From the NCBI GenBank assembly GCA_951230915.1, contig OX579636.1:25045567-25109566 (forward strand): a stretch of DNA of 64,000 bases, in the 5' to 3' direction. The position numbers and the translations under genes were made by a program. The first letter of the stretch is position 1. Each line of letters begins with the position of its first letter. Below the pieces are notes generated by a model, which had not been told where the DNA came from, did not search any database, and saw only the letters and a list, made by a program, of their open reading frames with translations. Of this stretch, positions 24,518 through 35,763 are shown one piece after another. The DNA comes from Antitrichia curtipendula (taxonomy: Eukaryota > Streptophyta > Bryopsida > Hypnales > Leucodontaceae).

Positions 24518-25143
24518 ATGTATTCAGCGGCCACGGCACAGTCTACAATGGATTTCTCTGTGATGGATGTAGATGATGGTGTTGTCGATAGTCCTCCCAA
24601 TGGAGGAAAACGTCCTGTACTGGCACACTCTCCATCTCCACTCAAGTCTCGTTCGCAGTCGATGTCCCCACGAGATCGCTTCGGGATGAATCCCAAACTG
24701 CAGAGGAAGCTTTACGTTGATGAAATGGGTGTCATGGCCCTTGATGAGGTGTATTAACAATCCGTGTCTTTACACTCTTTTCTGTTTCTTAGTGATGCTT
24801 CATAAGCAGGGTAGATGGTAAGTCTCCCTTACAAATTCTATATTTGCAGGTGGATGACATAGTGCCTATATCTGTTGCCATCGTCGACAAGACTTTTAAG
24901 GACGTCGAGCCTACAAGTCACAGAGATCAACCCACTTCATCGACGGGCTTGCCTCATCCTCGACTTAAACCGTCTTCATTGAATCTTGCCAAACAGCAAT
25001 GCAAAACACATGATAAATTGCCTCCTCTTCATTGTGGCCGTCATCCGTGGGATGCTTGGGAGCGGAGGTCCTTGAAGAAACAAAGGCGGGAAACTGTGCA
25101 CCAAAGACCTGCTAGTAGTAGCAGATATAGTCGAGGGCCATAG
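24518..25143 (+). CDS. Small two-exon protein of unknown function, open reading frame
   Basis: An ATG at 24518 opens 77 codons to 24748. The donor GAG|GTGTAT and the acceptor TTTGCAG at 24849 join in phase 0 to 97 more codons, ending at TAG 25141-25143. The 174-residue product is serine and proline rich (HSPSPLKSRSQSMSPRDRFG) with an acidic start (MDFSVMDVDDGVVD) and a basic tail (WERRSLKKQRRE). This suggests a nuclear phosphoprotein, which is inference only. It follows the phosphatase gene by about 200 bp on the same strand and shares its GC-richer composition. It could be a 3' part of that gene. Unlike its neighbours it shows no stop or frameshift. Confidence 0.5.
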
Positions 25144-25721
25144 TTATTGAAGGCAATGGAGATGTTGAAGAGTAGGTCGCACTCGTAGTACATAGCTTGA
25201 AGACCATCACCAAAAACTTTAGTCTCCTATAAGTACATTGGTGTAAAATTTTGGTGAATCATTCAACTATTGATGAATGGTTCCAAATTTTGGATTCTAG
25301 GTTCTTTGCCATTTTTCAAGAAAGAAGAAAAATTATGTTGTTAATAGCACTACAGACTCATAGATTGTTCCGAAACTTATTAACAAAGTTTTATATCATC
25401 CTTAGTTGTGGTGGACCAGTAATTGGAAGCTTGGGATGAGTAGGCATTGCTTTTACAAACATGCATTTTGCAATGTAAATAACTTTTATATAGAAATTTG
25501 ATGAATTTTTTTCATTAACCATATTGTATGTTTCATTTAGTGCATGGTATTCCAAAATTCTTCATTTCCAAATCTAATTTAGGTGTCATTTCATTACTTT
25601 TACGGGATTGCAAACAAGAATTTCTTCTTCTTTTCATATTTATGTATGTTTCGGGATTGACATGTCACTATACACAAGCTCCCATTTCATTGGAAAACTC
25701 CCAAAATAATGAATATGATGT
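25144..25721. other. AT-rich spacer, no gene seen
   Basis: No open frame of interest. The last 45 bases before 25722 resemble 34230-34275 (CATTTCA-TGGAAAACTC followed by AATGAATATG), which suggests a small dispersed repeat. The sequence ends abruptly at the start of the long repeat copy A. Confidence 0.4.
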
Positions 25722-28097
25722 TCTTTGGTATATCCTTGCGAACTAACTTGTGTGTTGAAGTCTCCTTGGTGCCTTGTACTAATCCTAAAGCCACCCCCCA
25801 CCGTACCTTGGCGATGCCGCTTTGGGGGGCCTTTAGTATGTGAGTGTTGCCCATTATTATTCTTACCTTGTGTGTACGATTACCTTGGATGTGAGTCCTA
25901 ACCATAGTCACCTTTTCCATTGTTGCTTGTAAGTGGACCCCACCTCCTTCGAGGCGGCGAAGCTTTGAACCTGTGACTTACCCCAGTCTTAGAGTGTATG
26001 TCAAAATAGACCCTAGACAGCAGAGCTTTGAATCTGGGAACCTCGCAAGTCTTAGAGTTGGTGTCAAAACCAAACTACAGCGAAGCTTTGAACCGCCGTA
26101 ATACTATGTTGTAAAGTCCAAAGTTTAGTTCCCAAGATCTTCTTGAGAAAGCCCAAAGTTTAGCCCCCAAGAGTCACCCGAGGTTGTAGAGAAGTGAAGA
26201 AAAAAACTTGTCACGAGATAGTTTTGGATTGTTGTAAAACATCTAGTCCACCCCCACCATGGCGAAGCTTCGACCTTAGACGTCCGGTTTTAAGTTGTGT
26301 TAAGTGGGTTCCCATACGGGAACCCGAGAGAGTAGATTGTAGAAAAAGGAACCAGCCCACAAGGGACCAACAGTAAGGGATCAGTCCGTAAGGGATCAGC
26401 CCATAAGGGACAACCCGTAAAGGACCGGTCTGATCGCAAGAGGGAGTCGCTGGTCGCAGAGGGAGGTCGCTGGGTCGCAGGGGGAGGTCGCTGGGCAGTC
26501 TAGGGAGTCCGGAGGGGGGTTGTCCAGGGAGTCCAGGGGAGTCGGGGTCCTTATCTCTTTTTTGGGGGGGGGTTCTTCAATTCGGGTTCTAGATCTAAGT
26601 CTAAGGGTAGAGTTATCTTAAAAAACAAGAAACCACACTACCTCAAAATACCAAGAGAGAAAGGAGGGAAGGAGAGAACAAGGGGGAAAGGAGAATAGGA
26701 GAAAGAAAAAAAAAAAAAAAATCACACATTCAATTGCTTTGGAAGAAAACCCTACATACAACCCTTCCATATCACCTCTCACCCTACACCAAATTGAAGC
26801 CCACAAGAATGAGTGAGGATTAGTGGAAGATGGGGTGAAATAGGAGAAGAGGGAGAGAGACGATAAATAGTGACCTAGGCTTAGGATTAGGAAGACTTAG
26901 GAGGGAGATCGTGAGAATTCGTAGTGACCATTAGAAGGTGGGTTAGAATGACACAAAGATAAATCACGTAAGAAGGTAGGGGGGAAGCATTAAACCTCCT
27001 TGGGGTTTGAATCTATAGTTGTAAGACACCATCAAAGTTTAGGTGAAATAGTGCTAGTGTAGAAAGAAAGGAAAAGAAGGGAAGGAGAAAGAAAAGAAAA
27101 GAGGAAGGGAAAGAAAGAGGTTAGATTGCACGGGTCCAACTTTTCAAAACATAAGCGGTGAATTTGGAAAAGATTTCCACAACCCAAGGGCCACCATGGA
27201 GTATGAAAATGTACGCACGGATGCGGACGAGCGTATTTCCGACACCGGTAGTGACGAGGTGAGTTCTTGAATCAATACTTGGTGTTTCCTCTTCATTGGC
27301 ATTGATTTCCTTAATTAGCCCTTTTCACGTGAATAGTAAACCGTGATAAGTAAAGGAAAAATTAGAAATAGAAGTTAAAAGTTTAGAGTTAAATTAAGAG
27401 TAAAAACTTAGAGTTAAACTTAGGAGTAAAACCTTAGAGTTAAATCTAGGAGTGAAAATCTAGAGTTAGTTTTAGGGGTAAAAACCTAGAGTTAAATTTA
27501 GGAGTAAAAATTTAGAGTTAAATTTAGGAGTAAAAATCTAGAGTTAAATTTAGGAGTAAAAATCTAGAGTTAAATATGAGTAAAAATTTAGAGTTACTTT
27601 GGAATAAAAATCCAAAGGTAAAAAATTCAAACCATAGAGTCAAAAATCTAGAGTTACAATTAGAAGTTGGAAACTAGAGTAAAGACTAAGCTTGGGATTC
27701 GCCGTAGAGTTAAAACTTCCGAGAGAAGTGTCAACCCTCAAAAGATAGTCTTCGACACCCATGGAAGGAACGTAAGGGTTCCCCGCTCATATAGTTAGGG
27801 ACGTTAGAAATGACGCCAACTACCCAGTCAACCTTATACATAGGATAGACAGTTAGGGAGTTAGGAATTACCATCACCTTTGATCATCACAGTCAGCTTG
27901 TTAGTTACCCATGCATTTCTAGTAGTATTCGCTGCCATCCACGACACTTAGAAAAACGTTAGCACAAAAAGATCCATTGCTTGGAAGGTACAGTGGACCG
28001 CGCTCACAACTCCCCCGTATATTCAAAAGGTGGATAAAGGCATAGAACCTAGTCGGTGTTCGCCTGATTACCGAGGGTGGGTAATCTGGCGCCCACA
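25722..28097 (+). mobile_element. Long LTR-like repeat, copy A (truncated)
   Basis: The block matches the reverse complement of 37635-40036 almost base for base; for example, both encode the same 60-residue shadow ORF. Oriented by its conserved ATG exon, it begins inside the element and ends at GGCGCCCACA (28088-28097), the terminus shared by all copies. It contains short GTCGC-type tandem units (about 26360-26530), a purine-rich tract, a CCACCATGG start at 27193-27201 followed by 21 codons and a GTGAGT donor at 27260, and an array of TAGGAGTAAAAATCTAGAGT units (about 27350-27600). No reverse transcriptase or gag was seen. Confidence 0.75.
27350..27600 (+). repeat. Tandem array, about 25-bp unit, inside repeat copy A
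   Basis: Units of the form TAGGAGTAAAAATCTAGAG followed by TTAAATT repeat about ten times with small changes. The same array lies at about 29985-30260 (copy B), 38125-38370 (copy C, opposite strand) and 56780-57050 (copy D, opposite strand), so it is a built-in part of the element. Confidence 0.85.
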
Positions 28098-30779
28098 AAG
28101 GTCCTTGGGGGTCCTTCTATCTTGCCTTGTGTACTCCCTATGTATTTTCTCTTGTGCTTTATATACTCTCTTACGAACTAATCCTTGTATTTTGAAGGTC
28201 TTTTGTGCTTACTACTAATCCTAAATCCACCCTCTCTAGTGTCTTGGCGTATGCCGCCATTGGAGGCCTTTAGAGTGCGAAGTCATTTGCCTTGCCTTGT
28301 TATACTAACTCACGTGTGTTCTCTTAAGTTGAGTGTTTTACCTTTGTCTAACCATCCCTAGCGTTGTGTGGACCCCTCCATTGTCGGCGAAGCTTTGGCT
28401 TCTCCATGTGCATTCTCTACATGTATCTTTCTCTTTTCCTTTGACTAACCATCGCTTGGCTATGGGTACCCCCCTCGGGAACGGCAGAGCTTTGATTGTA
28501 GCACCCAAAAAAGTTTGGCATTTTTTTAGTTATCCTCGGAACAATGAAGCTTTGATTTTAGGGCCTAGAAAAGTTTGGCATTTTTTACAAAATTCCAAAC
28601 ACCCTTCTACCTTAGTGTCCAAATATCCACGTGGGGATATGATCGTTAGTGTCCAAATATCCAAGAGTTTCAAAAATTAGTTGAATCAATAGGACCATCC
28701 GCTAGTAAGAATACTAGAGACCTATAATACCTCCTAAACTGATCATAAGGGTGTTTGTTTCTTTTTGTTTCCGGTGGTTCCGTTGTTGTTATTTTTTTCC
28801 GTGTTTCCTTAGCCTACTACCGGTCCAGTCCAGCTCAAAAGAGCTGGGGCAGTCCAGCAAAGGGGTTGGAAACCAGTCGGTCAAGGGGGCCAGAACCAGT
28901 CAGCAAGGGGGTCGGGAACTAGTCAGTCAGGGCTGGAGAGTTCGGCGTCCAAGGCTGGGGTGAGTTCGGCGTCCAAGCTGTGAGGAGAGTTCGGCGTCCA
29001 GAGGCTTGGAGAAACTCGAGGTCCATGGGCTTTGGAGAAACTTGAGGTCCAGTCTTTGGGAAAAAAACTGATTGCCAATACAAAAAATTCAGATTCTAAA
29101 AGAGAAAAAAAACTAAATACAAGACTACTTGAAGTTAGAATCTGGGTGGGGAGTTGGGCTCGTTTTCGAAACAAAAACCTGACAAAGTAACGGTTGAGAG
29201 GAGAAAGGAAGAGAAAATGGGGTCCAGTCCTAGCTAAAGCTCCACGTAAGAAAATCGTCCGTCTCAAAACTTGCAAAATCACTCAAAGATAGAAGGAGGA
29301 GGAAAGGAGGGGATGGCTATATGAACAACTTAGGTGAGAGTGATGATAAATAGTGACCTAGGTTTAGCTAAGTAGGTGTTAGGAGGAAAATCTCGAGAAT
29401 TCGTAGTGACCATTAGAAGGCGGATTAGGATGACATAAAAACGAGGTAGTGTAAGAGGGTAGGAAAGACATCAAAACCTCCTTGAGGTTTGAATCTATAG
29501 TTGTAAGACACCCATAAAAGTTTAGGTAGAATAGTATTACTGTAGAAAGAAAGAAAGGAAAAAAAAAGGAGAGAGAAGGGAAGGAAAAGGAAGGAGGAAG
29601 GAAAAGAAGAGGTTTAGATCGTACGGGGTTCTAATTTTCGAAACATAAGCGGTGAGCATGGAAAAATTCAACCAAAACCAAGGACCACCATGGAACATGA
29701 AGATGTGTATGTGGACGGGGATGAAATTAATTCCGACACCAACTGTGACGAGGTGAGTTTTTGAATCAATCCCTGGTGTTTTTTCCTAATCAACATTGAT
29801 TTCTTTAAATTAGCCCTTACGCATGATTAAGCAAGCCATGATTAGTACAAATATGTGTTAAATTCGAGAGTGTTAAATTAGGGATTAGGTTAGAAGGAAA
29901 ATCTAGGATCTAAACTAGGAATTAATTTAGGAATAGAAATCTAGAATTAATCTAGGAGTCAAATTCTCAAGTAAAAACCTAGGATTAATTTAGGAATAAA
30001 AATCTAGGAGTAAATTAGGAGTAAAAATCTAGAGTTAAATTAGGAGTAAAAATCTAGAGTTAAATTAGGAGTAAAAATCTAGAGTTAAATTAGGAGTAAA
30101 AATCTAGAGTTAATTTATGAGTAAAAATTTAGAGTTAAATCTAGGAGTGAAAATCTAGAGTTAAATAAGGAGTAAAAATTTAGAGTTAAATTTAGAGGTA
30201 AACATTTAGAGTTAATTTTAGGAATAAAAATTTAGAGCTAATTTAGGAGTAAAAATCCGAAGGTAAAAGTCAAACCATAGAGTCAAAATTAGAGGTAAAA
30301 GTTAGAGTTAGCACTTGGGAGTCAAAATCTAGAGTTACATTTAGAAGTTGGAATTTAGAGTAAAAACTAAGCTTAGGGTTAGCCCGTAGAGTTAAAACTT
30401 TCGAGAGAAGTGTCAAACCTCAAAAGATAGTCTTAAAAGTTCATGGATGGAACGTGAGGGTTTCCCTTTCACGTAGTTAGGGACGTTAGAAATGACGCCA
30501 ATTATCCAGCCAACCCTAAACATAGGATAGATAGTTAGGGATTTAGGATTTTACTATCAACCCCAATCATTGTAGTTAGCATGTTAGTTACCCATGCATT
30601 TCTAGTAGTTTCACTGCCATCCACGACACTTAAGAGACGTTAGCAAAAAAGATCCATTGCTTGGAAGGCACAGTGGACTGCGCTCACAAACACCCCCATA
30701 TATTAAAAAGGTGGATAAAGGCATAGAACATGGTCGATGTTCGCCTAATTACTAAGGGTGGATAATCTTGCGCCTATAG
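28098..30779 (+). mobile_element. Long LTR-like repeat, copy B (truncated, diverged)
   Basis: It begins immediately after copy A ends, at an internal position of the same element (AAGGTCCTTGGGGGTCC), and runs to the element terminus near GCGCCTATA (30779). It is clearly more diverged than A is from C. The ATG exon is kept at 29692 (MEHEDVYVDGDEINSD) with a GTGAGT donor, as is the GAGTAAAAATCTAGAG array (about 29985-30260). The abutting A-B junction suggests A inserted into B and both lost their far ends, or a rearranged tandem pair. Confidence 0.7.
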
Positions 30780-31560
30780 ATCCTATGATGTAGACATCGC
30801 AAGATCCTGCAATAACTACACGTAATAGAAGTTGATGATCATCCTAGCAAACTATCGTGGGATCACACGATAGTCATTCAGTACATTCAGACATACGTAT
30901 ACATATTCCATGGATACAGGACAACATATACATATGTCATTGTTGACTCCATACTACATGATCATTGTATCCACGTACACCCAAACCTCTGTTCCATCCT
31001 TCTCAGGAGCTAAATCTTGATCTAATCCGGCTACAGTCGAGGACAATGGACAAACTAAATGCAGCCACTGCTCTTCCCGGATTCGCGTCTCTCTCTCTCT
31101 CCGTAGATGCTTGTTTCTCATTTGAGGAACAGCTGGGTCGTCTAGAGCGAAGCGAAATCATCGAAGCAATCATGAGCAATGAAGTTGAAAGTCTTGGTAG
31201 CATACCTTGCAACGATTGGATCAGTTGAGAGCCTTCTGTGCCAGCAACAAGAGGAAATGGCACTAGCCAGCAGCATGACTTGCTCACTCGAAGCCTCCAC
31301 AGCTTAATCAAGTGCAGAAAAGAGAAAGCTTCAGGTTCCTCAAAGCTTATGACCGAACTGGGTTGGGATTCTCGAGCTCCGAATTCCCGCCTTGACATTT
31401 TGAAATGCAGGCGTGTTCCTTCATGTCGGATGTTGGATTCGTTCTTGAATGACTCGCTGCATTCAACGAGGCGAAGGATTACGTGCTGCCATTTTCCGCT
31501 TATGTTGACCGATCTCTGCATATCCGCGCGGCCTTGACAAAATGAAAGGAGGACGTGCGG
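30780..31560 (+). other. Exon-like gene fragment next to repeat copy B
   Basis: After two GTGAGATCTCAC-family palindromes (30794-30815, degenerate, and 30851-30875), a TTCTCAG acceptor-like site near 31006 leads into GC-richer sequence. It is open in one frame to TGA 31226 and again to 31535. Text such as LNAATALPGFASLSLSVDAC is protein-like, but other frames also look plausible after 31210 (for example CQQQEEMALASS) and the minus strand is open too. The frame, and hence the product, is undecided. It may belong to the decayed gene at 35-37.5 kb, which shares the palindrome. Confidence 0.3.
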
Positions 31561-34036
31561 CTTTTGATTTCTTGCCAGAAAATTTAGAATTTGAATCTTG
31601 ACCAGAATTTCAAATCCTCACTAACAGGTGGAATTTCGTTGCATTCAAGGATGGTATCGTTGCAAGGGACTCTAAAAGTCAATGATACTTTCAGCAAAGC
31701 AAACCTAGCTTTGAACACTGTCAGTTTTTCAGTGAGCCAAGGAATTCCGAATTCATATTCGATGCTTTGCCATTTGCAGAAAACATCAATTTATTGTCCT
31801 AAGATAATTCTTCATGCATGAAGCATGAGAAATATATGCCATGACAGCAAGGAACTCACAATTCTCCAAAAAAATAAAAAAATGAAATAACTTAAAACAC
31901 TGAAAATAGTAAAAAAATTGAAATGAAGATAATGCTAAAAATGTAAATGAAAAAAAACATGAAAAAATTAGAATATGAAAAAAATGCAGAAAGTAAAAAA
32001 AGTAAGGGTTCATTAATATTCATTTCATGTACATATGCTAGAGTTGGAGTGGCACTAGTTTTGCTAGATAAATACTGAGGGTTAGTTTTATTTCTAATAG
32101 CAAATTTCAAACCGTCCTGTATTAATGTATTAACTATCTATTATTAATGTAATAATAAGAAATTCCTCAACATTTTTAGAGGTAAGGATTTCAGAATTCA
32201 GCATTCTTAGGGTTTAGGGTTTCTTTAGGGTTTAGGGTTTTTTAGGGTTCAAGGGCTTTAGGGTTTAGGATTTAGGGTTTAGAGTAAAGTGAATGTAAGG
32301 GTTTTGGATTTCAATATCTTAGATTGCAAGGTTCACGATCTTCGATTTTAGGGTTCACAGTCTTAGTTTTTTTGTTCCTTTGCCTTAGACTTATAGGGTT
32401 ATATTGTCCACAATAGCAGGATTTTAAACATTCGGATAATATAAAATTGGAGGGCGTTTTTTGGCAGTGAAAGCAATAAATTTAGACGGTATTTTTGTAG
32501 CAATCATTTGTTTATCTTAAATAAAAAACGTCGAATAGAAAAATGCTCTTAATATAAATTAGAATTTCACAAAATTGAAGGGCTATAAGCACCCACATCT
32601 TGCAAAACAATTTGAACCATCTGTATTGAAGTCAAACTTCTATTCATGTTTTTAATTCAAATTACATTGACTAATGATTAGCTTTCAAATAATTATGTGA
32701 TTATGTTGTTTAGGAGCGATTGTGGCTTAGACCACCTTTGTGTTGATTTCTCACTCCATTGAATTTGATGTTGAGTTACATCGTTATTTAATAATGGTGC
32801 CCCTAGTTGTTTTTTCCTAAATGCAAGCCTTTAATTTGAAACATGGACATTCAACCTATGCCTCACGTTTATGCAAACTTTAAGTTTAATTGCTTTCTAC
32901 AACAAGGTTCTGTAATTTGTGATTGAAGATATCAAAAGTAACTATTTCAGTTTGTATGGAAGTACAACTACCACATATGTAACTAGTAGGCAATATACAC
33001 CAATTTTTAAATTCTGAATTGAATTGTAGAATAATCATTACATAGATTTCTTTAGGCACTCTCCAAAAACTTAGTATCAAAAGAAGAACAGAGGCATGGA
33101 ATCTATTGAATTCCCCCCAAAACTATTACGCACCATAAAATTGAACTTGATGTTATATACTAGCAGTTATATTTTTAATTCACGTAAGCTGACAAAAGGC
33201 TGCAAATGTTTGGCGTTCTGTAGCTTTGCTAAGACTATAAATTATTAAAATGAAAACGAGGAATTCAGGAAAATCATGTACCAGATGACCAATATGTAGA
33301 GTGCCACTTCAAATTGTAGTTGGATGTTCATTTTAAAAAAGAAAAAATAGGAGCAAAATGGATTTACTTAGAAGAGTTTGTTATTTGCATGGATTGCTAG
33401 AGTGAAACAACTTTTTGAATAGTTTAAATCCTTCTGCAATGGGCACTTCTTCTTAAGCACCATGTTTGGGAACTCTAAACTCTTCACTGAAGTTTCTAAT
33501 TTTCAGTAGGAAGTAGTGGGAAAAAAAATTAGAGTTGAAAAAAAATTAAAGAGAAAAAAATTAAAGAGTAAAATGGCATATGGTAAATTTATGGCAATTT
33601 ATGGCAATTTATTACAATTAATGTATGCCGCCTTTTGCTAGTGTTAAATACAAATAACCTTTTATGTTTTTGTAAACTAAACTTGTTAGAAAAATTAATA
33701 GTTACACTTTCATTGTGAAGATTGGAGTAATAAATCATGTCATGTCAAATGAATGGAAATTATCTCACGTGGATTAGCACTTACTCAATTTATGATGTAT
33801 CATGGCACATCATTGCAATCCATATGATTGCGTATGATGTATAGGTACATGATTTTTTATGATGTACACTAAAAACATGGATTTCATTTTGAAATTATGA
33901 TTCACAACAATTACCAAAATTTTACTATAAGTACATTTAATCCATGCACATGAATTACATGATTTTCATTTACATAGATTATCTCAATTTCCAGCAAGTG
34001 TTGATTGTGGCAGTATTTTGTAGCAATGAATATTCG
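31561..34036. other. AT-rich spacer, no supported gene
   Basis: The stretch holds poly-A rich sequence (31865-32000), the telomere-type tract listed separately, and long AT-rich runs with only short random frames. No transposon domain or RNA gene was recognised. Confidence 0.5.
32206..32284 (+). repeat. Interstitial telomere-type tract (TTTAGGG-like)
   Basis: About ten TTTAGGG or slightly altered units follow one another (CTTAGGGTTTAGGG, TTTAGGGTTTTTTAGGG and so on). TTTAGGG is the usual telomere repeat of land plants, so the tract supports a plant origin. Its short length and flanking unique sequence mark it as interstitial rather than a chromosome end. Confidence 0.85.
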
Positions 34037-34183
34037 TTTTGACTTGAATTGACAGAAAACCTTTGAGATTTGACCTAATTTTGAAAGGTTTTATTGCAAT
34101 TTATGTCGATTCGTCCTAAATTGCACTAAAACCTTTCAAAATTAGGTCAAATCTCAAAGGTTTTCTGTCAATTCAAGTCAAAA
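34037..34183. repeat. Near-perfect 147-bp hairpin with 56-bp perfect outer arms
   Basis: 34037-34092 is the exact reverse complement of 34128-34183 (56 of 56). The next 11 bases on each side (34093-34103 and 34117-34127) pair with one mismatch, leaving a 13-base loop. A third, partial copy of the arm follows at about 34184-34210. It could be a young fold-back repeat, a small-RNA precursor or a MITE. No target duplication was identified. Confidence 0.9.
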
Positions 34184-34210
34184 CTTGACCTAAATTGCAT
34201 TAAAACCTTT

Positions 34211-35049
34211 TCACCAAATTTTTTAATTTACCTCTCATTTCAATGGAAAACTCTCATTTTAATGAATATGGTGTTGATGGAAGAAAGGCCTTTGAACTTT
34301 GCTTATAGCGTTTTGCTAAATTGCAAGTATTCCTAATAAAATATGATCCAATTTAGGTTGTATGATTGTAATAATTGATTCATTTTATGATTATTACTCT
34401 AAGTTATAAGATGTAAGATGCTCACAATCCAATTTGGATCAAACAAAGTGACCTACTCTCGACTAGGTTGGTCAATTTTTCACAACTTGAAAAATGTGAC
34501 ATAGTAACATCTAATAAAGTTGTTAAGATTTTGCACTAGGAAAAATAGGTATTCCTATATATTGGAAATAGGACAAACGACAGTGTACAATTCCTTTTTT
34601 TTTAACTAATTCTAATCTTGATGGAAAATTAACCAGAAAAAAACACTCGCAGTGTTTTCAATTTCTTAACCATAGGAAATAATCCTTCGCAACGTTGCTG
34701 AATTGGACATTTGTTACGTTGCTTAGGGTGTCAAAAATAATTGACATACTTTAATTCAATTACGAACTAATTAGTTAACCTTTTCTTTACTTTTATCTTG
34801 GTTGTACACACACGGGTACTACACATCATGTTCTAAGCAAGTAATTATTATATAAATAAGAAAGTAGTTCTAAAACTTATTGGAAATGAGTGTTCATCAA
34901 TATAAATTTGAATTTTTATTAGTAAATTAAACAATTTATGATTAGACCTCCTTCCTTTACAAGAGGCAAAAAATCTCATGATATGCATTTCATGGATTTT
35001 ATGAAAATCTCATGATGTGGATTTCATTGAAGGGAATTCCTTGATGAAT
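34211..35049. other. AT-rich spacer upstream of a leader exon
   Basis: No gene was seen. The composition changes sharply at about 35050 to the GC-richer leader. A promoter for that leader would lie here but no element could be picked out. Confidence 0.4.
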
Positions 35050-35411
35050 TAAGGTCATGATGGCCCTGTACATCCGCCGCTGGTCTTCCGCCTCGCCCTG
35101 TTCGCTTGCGCCACGTGGCCTCTGTCGCCTCCGGATGGTTTCCTCTTTCCCCTAATGAGAGTTTTGCTCCCTCACGTTGTTTTCTCTCCCGATGCTCCAG
35201 TCTTCTCTCTTGATCTTGTGCGTTTTGTGCCGCTGGTCTTCCGAAGTGAACAATTTCTGTTGTCGGCATTAAGTGCAAGTCGGCGTTGTTGGCGGCGAGG
35301 CGCATCAGACATTGGAGGAATTGCAGGAGCTGCAGGACATTGGAGCACTTGCGGGAGCGCGTCCGACCTTGGAGCAAGTACGTGCAGGGGACTTGAAATC
35401 GGAAAGCGCAG
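35050..35411 (+). other. Probable leader exon of the second decayed gene
   Basis: A GC-richer, partly pyrimidine-rich block with CACGTGG near 35110 ends at a CAG|GTGAGT donor (GT at 35412-35413), the same donor string as the leader at 15945-16333. The next exon-like block begins after an ATATCAG acceptor at 35763. The minus strand is also open for 145 codons here but shows no domain, so the leader reading is preferred. Confidence 0.4.
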
Positions 35412-35763
35412 GTGAGTGTCTGCGTTTGAGTGTCCTTACTTGCTAGTTTTTGGAAATGCAATCACTTGCTATTTTTTGCACGTTGAAAGCAAATAGCGGA
35501 AGAGGTATGTCTAGGCTGCAATTGTATTGTTAGCTTCTGCAATAGTGTTGTTAGTTTTGACATTGTGGATGTTGAATGGCATATAGATGTTATCATTAGT
35601 TTCAAAGAGTTTAGTAGAAATGCTACTCACTTCCGTTCAAATTTGTCCCACCTTGTTCTATGCTGGCGTGCAAATTTAAGCTATATCCATTGCGGTTCTT
35701 TGAGTTTGATGCATAGTTCAAATTTATGGCTTCCTGATGTTGATCTCTGCCGTCATATATCAG

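Noticed and set aside
26618..26806. Proline and phenylalanine-rich ORF repeated at 38952-39140
   Set aside because: It is a by-product of poly-A/T and purine-rich tracts inside the long repeat.
31003..31521. 172-codon minus ORF
   Set aside because: The serine and arginine-rich translation shows no motif, and the plus strand has splice-like and protein-like signals. The choice remains uncertain.
35024..35461. 145-codon minus ORF over the leader exon
   Set aside because: No domain, and the plus strand carries a better-supported leader exon with a strong donor.
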